From the NCBI RefSeq assembly GCF_900094805.1, contig NZ_FMAT01000001.1:1250196-1314195 (forward strand): DNA of 64,000 bases, given 5' to 3'. The stretch is from Arthrobacter sp. NIO-1057. Lineage in GTDB: Bacteria > Actinomycetota > Actinomycetes > Actinomycetales > Micrococcaceae. Position numbers and translations under genes: made by a program. Below, piece by piece: positions 1-8,546 of the stretch. Positions within the stretch are counted from its first letter, which is position 1; every line of letters begins with the position of its first letter. Under the pieces are notes generated by a model. That model was not told the origin of the DNA and made no database searches. It saw only the letters and a list, made by a program, of their open reading frames with translations.

Positions 1-323
1 TGTAATTCGGCCACTAGTTCGTCACCTGCCACAATCGGACGGTGGTGGGTGAAGCGCTGGTCGGCGTGGACCACGCGGGAGAAATCGATGCCAGAAGCTG
101 GGTCGGCGATGAGCTGTGCATCGGCGCGCTGAGCGACAATGATGGCGAAGGTTGGCGGTGCCACCACGTCACTGTAACCCAGCTCTTTGGCAGCCTGTAC
201 GTCGAAGTGAGCTGGCGAGGTGGCTTTGATTGCCTGAGCGAATTCGCGGATCTTTTCGCGTCCTACTTGATAGGACTGGTTGGCAGGGAATACGCGCCCT
301 ACCAGTTCGGGATTGATGCCCAT
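1..323 (-). CDS. HadA-like MaoC N-terminal dehydratase (partial, 3' end off the window)
   Basis: Partial gene; only the first 107 codons are present and the 3' end lies beyond base 1. The product begins MGINPELVGRVFPANQSYQV and continues with a PPTFAIIV segment and a VHADQRF...RPIVAGDEL segment. These are typical of the FAS1-like MaoC N-terminal hot-dog dehydratases of Actinobacteria (Rv0241c / HadA-like, formerly UPF0336), which dehydrate 3-hydroxyacyl thioesters, usually with a second MaoC subunit encoded next door. The catalytic His/Asp subunit would lie outside the window. An AGGAG motif about 7 bases before the ATG at 323 supports the start. The exact acyl substrate cannot be told from this fragment. 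Confidence 0.85.
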   Translation of the reverse strand, partial: MGINPELVGRVFPANQSYQVGREKIREFAQAIKATSPAHFDVQAAKELGYSDVVAPPTFAIIVAQRADAQLIADPASGIDFSRVVHADQRFTHHRPIVAGDELVAEL

Positions 324-417
324 TGATTCTCCTGAACGTTGATGTAACTGAAAATGACGCGGTGCTCTAAGAGACACTTACCCAAGACGCCATCTGCTGT
401 GTTGTTCTAGCTAGTAC

Positions 418-693
418 TTACTGTGCGTCGTTGCCTGAACGCTTGGAGGCACGTGGGGCTGCGAGCCCGTTGTCAATGCGCCACTGGCGAGCGTCCTTGG
501 CCCGAACCACCATGCCGGCGATGTGGCAAAGCATGCCGACAATCATGATGCCGATGGCGGTGTAAACCGTGGGTAGGGACGGGATATTGGCGCCAATGAT
601 CGCCAGAATAATGCCGGTTCCCATGATGGCCATGGCCGTGAAGACGAGCTTCTTATAGCGTGGTGAGGCAGCTTCCCAAGGAGTGTTGGTCAT
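418..693 (-). CDS. Small two-helix membrane protein, unknown function
   Basis: A 91-residue protein with two hydrophobic segments (about residues 17-36 and 43-66), a charged N-terminus and a basic C-terminal tail (RAKDARQWRIDNG...). I do not recognise a characterised family; short proteins of this kind occur beside the HadA-like gene in related actinobacteria, but that is recollection and not shown here. There is no Shine-Dalgarno before the ATG at 693. Instead a TAGACT box (700-705 on the minus strand) lies six bases upstream, which fits a leaderless transcript. It is on the same strand as the dehydratase gene, 94 bases upstream of it. Confidence 0.65.
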   Translation of the reverse strand: MTNTPWEAASPRYKKLVFTAMAIMGTGIILAIIGANIPSLPTVYTAIGIMIVGMLCHIAGMVVRAKDARQWRIDNGLAAPRASKRSGNDAQ

Positions 694-782
694 AGATCAA
701 GTCTAGTTCAGCTACTGCTTTTGGGCTCATTGATCAGCCGGTATTTCCTCGTGACTCCACTGACAGCGCACCAACGCTACTT

Positions 783-1724
783 TTAGAACAACGCGGATTG
801 TTCTTCTTGAAACTCTCCGCGTTCTTCGCTTAGTTCCACTTCGCGGGTTTTAAGTTCGGCCGCATCAAGCAGGCGCAGGGTCGTACCTTCCCCGCTATCG
901 GCCATGACGCTTTGCCCTAGCACGCCGCGAATACATAGCTTCTGTCGGGATCCAGCCACGGTCGAGGACCAAGCATGCAGACTGCGGGTGTTCCATGCGT
1001 CGATGACTGGGCGGGCGAAGCTTGGCTGTTCCCAGAGCTGATCAAGTAGCTGAACACCATAGTTTTCCAGGCCTCGTTGGGTCGCCAAAAAATCGCGAGT
1101 CTGATTGGCTGCCTGTTCGTTGATGGTATCTAGTTGTTGGTAGTCCAATTCCCAGCCCACTAGTCCCTTGATCTTAGATTTTTGTCGCACCTGCTGGCTG
1201 AGTCCAACATGCTCGGTCACTAAATCTTCCAGTACACGGATGGCCGTACCATCATTAGCGCGAGCAATGTAGCGGGCAATAACCGCTCCTTGTTGTGCCA
1301 AGCGAGTCCATTGACTCTGGGTAGAGGTCGTTCCCACCTTGGTGGCACCGTGGGCGAAGCTGGCAATGTACAAGAAGTGTGGCTGCTCCAAATATTTACG
1401 CATACCTTCAGGTGCTTCACCGGTCTTGTGGAAGTGATGCATGAATTTGGAATGGTCCAGCCTACGGCAACTCTCACACTGGGTTCCGGTGCGTAAGGCC
1501 TTATTTTTGGGGCATGGCAATACGTTGCGTGAACCATCGCGGTTCATGGTGATGTAGCCCAGGCAGAACTTTAGGTCGCCGACTTCTAAGTTCAGGCTGC
1601 GATTCAGCTCTAGGTATTCGGTATTCCAGTTCTCCCCTGTGCGTAGCCGGAGCATTGGCGCTGGCTCGTGTTGTGAGAAGCTGATGCCGTGGCAGAGTTG
1701 CCGAGAAACGCTAGCGAGATCCAT
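783..1724 (-). CDS. DUF2797 family protein
   Basis: A 313-residue protein matching the DUF2797 family. It has an N-terminal CLGY motif, a cluster of cysteines (LPCPKNK, then TGTQCESCRRL) likely to bind a metal, and a central segment HFLYIASFAHGATKVGTT followed by R and a QGA triplet, which resembles a GIY-YIG-type fold in layout. Biochemical function is unknown. The open frame extends to a GTG at 1793, but the ATG at 1724 is preceded by AGGAAGG at good spacing and the extra 23 residues look random, so I start at 1724. It stands alone, with the alarmone synthetase divergent upstream. Confidence 0.75.
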   Translation of the reverse strand: MDLASVSRQLCHGISFSQHEPAPMLRLRTGENWNTEYLELNRSLNLEVGDLKFCLGYITMNRDGSRNVLPCPKNKALRTGTQCESCRRLDHSKFMHHFHKTGEAPEGMRKYLEQPHFLYIASFAHGATKVGTTSTQSQWTRLAQQGAVIARYIARANDGTAIRVLEDLVTEHVGLSQQVRQKSKIKGLVGWELDYQQLDTINEQAANQTRDFLATQRGLENYGVQLLDQLWEQPSFARPVIDAWNTRSLHAWSSTVAGSRQKLCIRGVLGQSVMADSGEGTTLRLLDAAELKTREVELSEERGEFQEEQSALF

Positions 1725-2072
1725 CAATGCCTTCCTGAAGTTTCCCTTCCAACCATAGACGATCGGCTTGCCGCTTCTCTCAGCACACTTCACCTACTGT
1801 TCTTGTCTCTCATGAAGAAATATGGGTGGCGAAGTCAGCTGTTCAGACTAGTCAACCGCGACGGTATGTGTTTTACCCGATGGATTCACGTCTTGTTCTG
1901 ACCTAATTCTTAGACGGATGACCTACTCTAAAATTTATAGAGCGATCATGTCTGTTGACATCGCCCCAACCTGTAGAGGTGATTTAGGATTTCTATTCCA
2001 TATCCAGAAGACAACAGTGGTGTTATCCCGCTACCGTCTGCGGCAAGTCCGAGTCCAGCCGAACTACAAGAA

Positions 2073-2804
2073 ATGACTCAGGCATTCAGACTTGAGTTCC
2101 AGCGATTCATGATGGAGTATCAGTTTGCCGTCGACGAGATTCTGACGAAGGTCTCAATTCTTCGCGAAGAGTTTCTCTACTTACACAAATACAATCCCAT
2201 TGAGCACATCACCTCCCGAGTGAAGACTCCGGAGAGCATCATGCGCAAGATGAGCCAGAGAAACATTCATCCGTCACTCACAGCCATTAGGGAGAACATC
2301 AGTGACATCGCTGGTGTTCGCATTACTTGTAGTTTTGTGAAGGATATCTACAAAGTTCTCAATACTTTGACGGCGCAGAATGACATCCGCGTTATCCAGA
2401 TCAAGGATTACATCAAGAATCCGAAACCCAGCGGTTACAAGAGTGTGCATGCCATCGTTGAAATCCCGGTCTTCCTCTCAGATGGACCGGTAAATGTCGT
2501 TGTTGAGCTACAGATTCGTACTATTGCTCAAGACTTTTGGGCCAGCTTGGAACACAAGATTTTCTACAAGTATGAGGGCGAAGTTCCAGCGCACTTGGCT
2601 TCGGAACTGGCTGAGGCAGCAGCGGTTGCCACCAAGCTTGATATGCAAATGCAACGCCTACACACCGAAGTGCACGGCCACGACGCCAATCACGAAAACG
2701 CTCACGGTCAAGAAGTAGATGCCGATATCATTCAAGGACTCTTCATGCTCGCCAAGGAGGCATCCTCAGGCAAGGATCATCACGAGAAGAATGAGTCGAA
2801 GTAA
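2073..2804 (+). CDS. Small alarmone synthetase, (p)ppGpp synthase (RelA/SpoT domain only)
   Basis: A 243-residue single-domain GTP pyrophosphokinase. The RelA/SpoT synthetase motifs are visible: SDIAGVRITC (about 77-86), PKPSGYKSVHAIVE (117-130) and VELQIRTIAQDFWASLEHK (144-162). There is no HD hydrolase, TGS or ACT domain, so it belongs to the RelQ/RelP/YjbM small synthetase group that makes (p)ppGpp from GTP/GDP and ATP under stress. The C-terminus is His- and Glu-rich. The ATG at 2073 has no Shine-Dalgarno. The frame stays open upstream to 1983 and reads a plausible proline/serine-rich N-terminus, and an AGAGGTGAT motif lies at 1975-1982. The true start may therefore be a non-standard codon near 1989. 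Confidence 0.88.
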   Translation: MTQAFRLEFQRFMMEYQFAVDEILTKVSILREEFLYLHKYNPIEHITSRVKTPESIMRKMSQRNIHPSLTAIRENISDIAGVRITCSFVKDIYKVLNTLTAQNDIRVIQIKDYIKNPKPSGYKSVHAIVEIPVFLSDGPVNVVVELQIRTIAQDFWASLEHKIFYKYEGEVPAHLASELAEAAAVATKLDMQMQRLHTEVHGHDANHENAHGQEVDADIIQGLFMLAKEASSGKDHHEKNESK

Positions 2805-2882
2805 GCCCTGGGTTTAATCCGCAAACAGTCTCTGAGCATCACATCAACGCGCTCGGAGGCTGTCTTCATTCGACATACTTTT

Positions 2883-2922
2883 GAAAATGAAAAGTCCCGA
2901 AATCCGTAAGGATTTCGGGACT
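2883..2922 (-). terminator. Rho-independent terminator of the tRNA-Thr/tRNA-Met unit
   Basis: A perfect 13-bp stem (2893-2905 with 2910-2922) and a 4-base loop, followed on the minus strand by a T-rich run (TTTTCATTTTC). It sits eight bases after the tRNA-Met 3' end. Confidence 0.88.
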
Positions 2923-2929
2923 GAATCTG

Positions 2930-3003
2930 TAGCGGCGCCGGGACTCGATCCCGGGACCTCACGATTATGAGTCGTGCGCTCTAACCAGCTGAGCTACGCC
3001 GCC
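2930..3003 (-). tRNA. tRNA-Met (CAT), elongator
   Basis: A 74-nt cloverleaf on the minus strand with a CTCATAA anticodon loop (anticodon CAT). The acceptor stem GGCGGCG pairs with CGCCGCT, with one G-U pair at position 1; the T-arm is CCGGGATCGAGTCCCGG. The paired first base argues for elongator rather than initiator Met. An Ile2 (lysidine) identity cannot be excluded by eye. It is downstream of a tRNA-Thr on the same strand, 47 bases away. Confidence 0.93.
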
Positions 3004-3006
3004 ACA

Positions 3007-3047
3007 AGTGAGAAGCTATCCAGTAGAAGCCAAGAAGGCTTCTCACT
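3007..3047 (-). other. Hairpin in the tRNA-Thr/tRNA-Met spacer
   Basis: The 47-base spacer between the two minus-strand tRNAs holds a 10-bp inverted repeat (AGTGAGAAGC at 3007-3016 and its complement at 3038-3047). There is no T-run after it, so it is more likely a processing or folding element of a joint tRNA precursor than a terminator. This role is inferred. Confidence 0.5.
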
Positions 3048-3049
3048 CA

Positions 3050-3142
3050 GAGCCCCCTGCCGGAATCGATCCGGCGACCTCGTTCTTACCAAGAACGCGC
3101 TCTACCACTGAGCTAAGGGGGCAACGAGTAAATACTCTACAC
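3050..3142 (-). repeat. Left arm of a 93-bp perfect inverted repeat (tRNA-Thr plus 5' flank)
   Basis: This arm is the exact reverse complement of 3618-3710. It covers the whole tRNA-Thr gene, one base past its 3' end and 20 bases of 5' flank including the TAGAGT -10 box. Identity stops abruptly at both ends. The arms are separated by 475 bases. Confidence 0.95.
3051..3122 (-). tRNA. tRNA-Thr (GGT), copy 1
   Basis: A 72-nt cloverleaf on the minus strand. The acceptor stem GCCCCCT pairs with AGGGGGC, the anticodon stem-loop is GTTCTTGGTAAGAAC (anticodon GGT), and the T-arm is GCCGGATCGATTCCGGC. It reads ACC/ACU codons. It is transcribed ahead of tRNA-Met and is identical to copy 2 at 3638-3709. 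Confidence 0.95.
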
Positions 3143-3598
3143 GGATTCACGCACAAACAAAAATCGGCGCTCGGGGCTCAAAACAACACACGAAATTCGA
3201 ATAGTACCTAGTCAAGCACCACTAATGACATTTTCTATTCCTGCGCGGGACGATCAGTGGCACAAAAGTGCTTGGGTGACGATGCTCACTGATGGGAATT
3301 CGCTGGTCAATCCCCGATTATTCCTACTTTCAGTTCATGACTAAATTTTCCCAGCACCCAGCGTGCCCCCAGCCAGTAAATCCTTCAAGACCACTACGTG
3401 ACTCCCGAAGCTGACCAACAAATACCACCGGTATCTCGTGCGGTCCAACACTTTTGGTTTCGTCATTGCCAATTCATGAACATCAAATTCCCCCTCCGCA
3501 AGGCCCACTCATGCACCCCGACGCACGACCGCACCTCACTCTTTATTCTCGGCTTGAGTAGGAATCTTGTGACCTCAACAACAAACGCTTTCAGGATT
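3143..3598. other. Non-coding spacer between the two tRNA-Thr copies
   Basis: About 455 bases with no convincing gene. Short open frames exist on the plus strand but lack Shine-Dalgarno motifs, family similarity or normal codon usage. The composition is more AT-rich than the surrounding genes. The outer edges probably carry the -35 elements of the two diverging tRNA-Thr promoters. I see no integrase fragment, direct repeats or IS end. Confidence 0.6.
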
Positions 3599-3626
3599 TT
3601 GAAAACTCCAAAAACCTGTGTAGAGT
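3599..3626 (+). promoter_or_regulatory. Promoter of tRNA-Thr copy 2
   Basis: TTGAAA (3599-3604), a 16-base spacer, then TAGAGT (3621-3626), 11 bases before the mature tRNA 5' end. The -10 box is inside the inverted repeat and so is shared with copy 1; the -35 lies outside it and differs. Confidence 0.65.
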
Positions 3627-3710
3627 ATTTACTCGTTGCCCCCTTAGCTCAGTGGTAGAGCGCGTTCTTGGTAAGAACGAGGTCGCCGGATCGATTCCGG
3701 CAGGGGGCTC
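3618..3710 (+). repeat. Right arm of the 93-bp perfect inverted repeat
   Basis: Exact reverse complement of 3050-3142. It contains tRNA-Thr copy 2, its -10 box and the immediate 5' leader. The flanks beyond each end are unrelated. Confidence 0.95.
3638..3709 (+). tRNA. tRNA-Thr (GGT), copy 2
   Basis: Identical in all 72 bases to the minus-strand tRNA-Thr, with the same GGT anticodon and T discriminator. It is a single-gene unit with its own promoter and a strong terminator immediately downstream. As the minus-strand Thr-Met pair looks like the ancestral unit, this copy is probably the duplicate (inferred). Confidence 0.95.
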
Positions 3711-3715
3711 GAAAT

Positions 3716-3755
3716 AAGAGAGACAATCTGAATTCAGATTGTCTCTCTTTTCGTT
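3716..3755 (+). terminator. Terminator of tRNA-Thr copy 2
   Basis: A near-perfect palindrome (3716-3749, AGAGAGACAATCTG with its complement around GAATTC) followed by TTTTCGTTTT. Confidence 0.9.
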
Positions 3756-3879
3756 TTCACGAAGCCATTATTCTTCCCCGCATCTGAGCGGATTTTCTTC
3801 ATTTTTCACAAGATACTCTTCGCAGAGCGTTCGTCATTTTGGGACGGGCATTTGACTCAGGCAGAAATTTTCATGCTAG

Positions 3880-5733
<1,854 letters not shown>

Positions 5734-5765
5734 CAGCTTACTGATTCGGACTGCCATGAAAGCAG

Positions 5766-5811
5766 ACAACGCCCCTGGTTCAAGCTGAAAAGCTTGAACC
5801 AGGGGCGTTGT
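5766..5811. terminator. Convergent terminator between thiC and the DEAD-box gene
   Basis: A perfect 21-bp stem (5766-5786 with 5791-5811) closed by a GAAA tetraloop, between converging genes. There is no clear U-run on either side, but the stem is very stable. It probably works in both directions. Confidence 0.75.
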
Positions 5812-5846
5812 GCTGTGCAAACTAGTTAGTTGCGCAGACGACTAGC

Positions 5847-7751
5847 TTAGTAGTCGCGACGGCCACCACTGCGACCCGAATCGCTGAAGCGATCCTTGCC
5901 ACCACGGCCACCGAAGCGCTTCTCGCCGCCACCACGACGGTCGTTGAAGCCACCGCCACGGCCGCCACGGAAGCCTCCACGATCGCCACCGCGTCCTCCA
6001 CGGTAACCACCGCGGTCGCCATCGTCGTCACGACGTGGCTTACGGCCGGAGTCCAGCTCCATGCTGATCAGTTCGCCGCCGATGCGGGTCTTGGACAGTG
6101 CACGCCACTGATCCTTGCTCAGCTCTGCTGGCAATTCAACCAAGGTGTGGTCCGAACGGATTTCAATGCCACCGATTTCGGAGGAGTTGAAGCCACCTTC
6201 GTTAGCCAAAGCGCCAACGATCGAGCCTGGCTGTACGCGGTTGCGACGGCCGATGGCCAGACGGTACATAGCGTTGCCCTCAGCAGCGGTCTTGCGGGCA
6301 CGAGGACCGCGTTCGCCACGATCTGCGCGGTCGCGATCCATACGAGCCTTCTTCGAAGGAGGGATCACTGGTTCGGTCATCAGCAGTGGGCGTCCACCCT
6401 GGGCCATCAAGGCCAGAGCAGCAGCAATTTCCAGCTGGTCCAGATCTTCGTGGTCAGCTGCAAACTTCTCGACGATTTCGCGGAAGGTAGTCAGGTCCTG
6501 ACCGCTGATGGTCTGATCGATGCGATCGGTGAACTTCTGGATACGACGGTTGTTAACCGAATCCAAGGAAGGCAGCTGCATCTGGGTCACCGGCTGGCGG
6601 GTTGCCTTCTCGATGGCACGCAGCAAGTACTTTTCGCGTGGGGTCATGAACAAGATCGCGTCACCCGAACGACCTGCACGGCCGGTACGGCCAATACGGT
6701 GCACGTAGGACTCGGTGTCATGTGGAATATCGAAGTTGATAACGTGGCTGATTCGTTCCACGTCCAAACCACGGGCTGCCACGTCGGTAGCAACCAAGAT
6801 GTCGATCTTGCCCGAGCGCAGGTTCTCAACGGTGCGCTCACGCTGCTGCTGTGGGATGTCACCGTTGATGGCAGCGGCGGTGAAGCCACGAGCCTTCAAC
6901 TTGTCAGCCAAGTCTTCGGTAGCCATCTTGGTACGTACGAAGGTGATCACGCCGTCGAATTCTTCGGATTCGAGGATGCGAGTCATGGCGTCCAGCTTGT
7001 GGGCACCCATCACCTGCAGGTAACGCTGGGTGATGTTGGTGCCGGTGGACTGCTTGGACTTTACCGCAACTTCCTGCGGATCACGCAGGTATTCCGAGGC
7101 AATGCGACGGATGGTGCGTGGCATGGTGGCCGAGAACAGGGCAACTTGCTTCTCTTCTGGGGTTGCTTCCAAGATCTTGTCGACCTCTTCTGCGAAGCCC
7201 ATGCGCAGCATTTCGTCGGCCTCGTCGAGGACAACGTACTGCAGGTTGGACAGGTCCAAGGAACCCTTGTTGATGTGGTCGATAACGCGACCTGGGGTAC
7301 CAACAACAACCTGAGCACCGCGGCGAAGACCGTTGAGCTGTGGGCCGTAAGGGGAACCACCGTAGACCGGAAGAACGGTGAAGTCCGGCAGGTACTTTGC
7401 GTAAGAAGTGAAAGCCTCAGCTACCTGGAGGGCCAGCTCGCGAGTTGGAGCAAGTACCAGGATCTGTGGGGTGCGGGCTGGACCATTGGTGTCAGCCAGC
7501 TCTGCCATGCGGGAGAGGGCAGGAAGTGCGAAGGCAGCGGTCTTACCGGTACCGGTCTGAGCCAGACCAACCACGTCGCGGCCTTCGAGAAGCATTGGGA
7601 TGGTAGCTGCCTGAATTGGCGATGGCTTTTCATAGCCCAGGTCAGCTAGAGCAGCAAGCACACGGGCATCCAGACCAAGTTCGCTGAAAAGAACCGTTGG
7701 TTCTTCTGGGTTCTGGTTGTCGTTAGTGTTTACGGGCATGTCAGAAGACAC
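5847..7751 (-). CDS. deaD: DEAD-box ATP-dependent RNA helicase (DeaD/CsdA type)
   Basis: A 634-residue RNA helicase. Visible motifs are the Q motif (GYEKPSPIQ, 39-47), Walker A AQTGTGKT (64-71), PTRELA, GTPGR, DEAD (176-179), SAT and HRIGRTGRAG. After the two RecA domains comes a DbpA/CsdA-like RNA-binding domain (YRLAIGRRNRVQPGSIVGAL and onward), then a strongly RGG-rich tail (GGYRGGRGGDRGGFRGGRGG). It probably remodels structured RNA in ribosome assembly or cold adaptation. The start is a GTG at 7751: GAGGTAA lies 8 bases upstream, while the ATG at 7739 is too far from it. A hairpin-containing leader lies just upstream. Confidence 0.93.
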   Translation of the reverse strand: MSSDMPVNTNDNQNPEEPTVLFSELGLDARVLAALADLGYEKPSPIQAATIPMLLEGRDVVGLAQTGTGKTAAFALPALSRMAELADTNGPARTPQILVLAPTRELALQVAEAFTSYAKYLPDFTVLPVYGGSPYGPQLNGLRRGAQVVVGTPGRVIDHINKGSLDLSNLQYVVLDEADEMLRMGFAEEVDKILEATPEEKQVALFSATMPRTIRRIASEYLRDPQEVAVKSKQSTGTNITQRYLQVMGAHKLDAMTRILESEEFDGVITFVRTKMATEDLADKLKARGFTAAAINGDIPQQQRERTVENLRSGKIDILVATDVAARGLDVERISHVINFDIPHDTESYVHRIGRTGRAGRSGDAILFMTPREKYLLRAIEKATRQPVTQMQLPSLDSVNNRRIQKFTDRIDQTISGQDLTTFREIVEKFAADHEDLDQLEIAAALALMAQGGRPLLMTEPVIPPSKKARMDRDRADRGERGPRARKTAAEGNAMYRLAIGRRNRVQPGSIVGALANEGGFNSSEIGGIEIRSDHTLVELPAELSKDQWRALSKTRIGGELISMELDSGRKPRRDDDGDRGGYRGGRGGDRGGFRGGRGGGFNDRRGGGEKRFGGRGGKDRFSDSGRSGGRRDY

Positions 7752-7769
7752 GAAGAATTACCTCATTCG

Positions 7770-7796
7770 TTGGGGAAGGGCCTTGGCCGTCCCCAA
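7770..7796 (-). promoter_or_regulatory. Leader hairpin upstream of the DEAD-box gene
   Basis: A 7-bp inverted repeat (TTGGGGA at 7770-7776, TCCCCAA at 7790-7796) with a GC-rich interior, five bases upstream of the GAGGTAA Shine-Dalgarno. The stretch 7797-8043 up to the divergent gene holds no other gene. A role in controlling helicase translation is inferred only from position. Confidence 0.4.
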
Positions 7797-8043
7797 AGAA
7801 ACGACGTATAGGCTGCACAGTCAGATACAAGTCACGCTCACCAAGCGCTCCCCTATGACATAAGAAACCGCACACACTTTGCGGAAATACAACACGAGAA
7901 GGCTCCGGCCTCAAAAATTGGGCTGGATGCAAGGGATACCCTGATGTTCGCGAACACTTAACACTAACGTGTAACCCCTGTAATTGTCAGTGCTCAGGCC
8001 GTGTGAGATCGGGCACCGCGACAAAGCACGTAGTGTTAATGAT

Positions 8044-8463
8044 GTGAAAAAACCTCTTTTGGCGCGACGCCCTAATGAGCCGGTTCCCGGGGGGCTGCTC
8101 ATTGCCCAGTTCCTTTGGCTCCTAGCCGGAGTGCTATTTCTCGGCTTTGGAGGCTTCCTCATTTATGAGCACAGTGGTGAAGCGGCAATAAACTTTGGAG
8201 CCATCGCCTTGGCACTGCTTTTTGCGGTGGCTGGCTGCGCCTGCGCGGTGCTCGGTTACCGCCTGTTCATTGGTGAACGCTCGGCCCGCACCAACCTCAC
8301 CTGGCTCGGTGTGATCATGGCCCTACCGTTGTTGCTGCGGTTTGGTCGTTACTCCTTACTGGCAGCCATCGTCATGTTCAGCGTGGTCCTCATGTGGACA
8401 CCGAGCAGCAATCGCTACTTCAAAGTGGTCTCGCCCAAGCCAGCAAAAACTCGCCGCCGGTAA
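8044..8463 (+). CDS. Small integral membrane protein, unknown function
   Basis: About 139 residues with four likely membrane helices (LLIAQFLWLLAGVLFLGFGG, FGAIALALLFAVAGCACAVLGY, LTWLGVIMALPLLL and LLAAIVMFSVVLMW) and a basic C-terminus (KPAKTRRR). I recognise no characterised family. The frame is open further upstream to a TTG at 7984, but the GTG at 8044 places a basic KKPLLARR stretch right at the N-terminus, which suits a membrane protein. There is no clear Shine-Dalgarno for either, so the start is uncertain. It is a single gene ending at a strong terminator. Confidence 0.65.
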   Translation: MKKPLLARRPNEPVPGGLLIAQFLWLLAGVLFLGFGGFLIYEHSGEAAINFGAIALALLFAVAGCACAVLGYRLFIGERSARTNLTWLGVIMALPLLLRFGRYSLLAAIVMFSVVLMWTPSSNRYFKVVSPKPAKTRRR

Positions 8464-8487
8464 CACGCAGCGAGACCACGCACAATG

Positions 8488-8535
8488 AAAAGGACGTGGG
8501 GAGCAGTTCATATGAACTGCTCCCCACGTCCTTTT
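8488..8535. terminator. Convergent terminator before metB
   Basis: A 48-base perfect palindrome (AAAAGGACGTGGGGAGCAG and its complement, centred on CATATG). The outer A/T runs give U-tracts in both directions, so it can serve the plus-strand membrane gene and the minus-strand cbs-metB operon. Confidence 0.92.
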
Positions 8536-8546
8536 AGTTCAACCCC

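Noticed and set aside
42-326. Plus-strand open frame at the left edge
   Set aside because: The opposite strand encodes a clear HadA-like dehydratase with a good Shine-Dalgarno; the plus frame is its shadow.
3398-3658. An 86-codon open frame ending inside tRNA-Thr copy 2
   Set aside because: It runs through a tRNA gene and its promoter, has no ribosome site and no recognisable protein pattern.
3050-3710. tRNA-Thr repeats as attachment sites of an integrated element
   Set aside because: The copies are inverted, not direct, full-length rather than 3' fragments, and the spacer holds no integrase or other gene.
6147-7649. A 500-codon open frame antisense to the DEAD-box helicase
   Set aside because: It mirrors the high-GC codon pattern of the helicase gene, has no Shine-Dalgarno or family similarity, and the helicase on the other strand is unambiguous.
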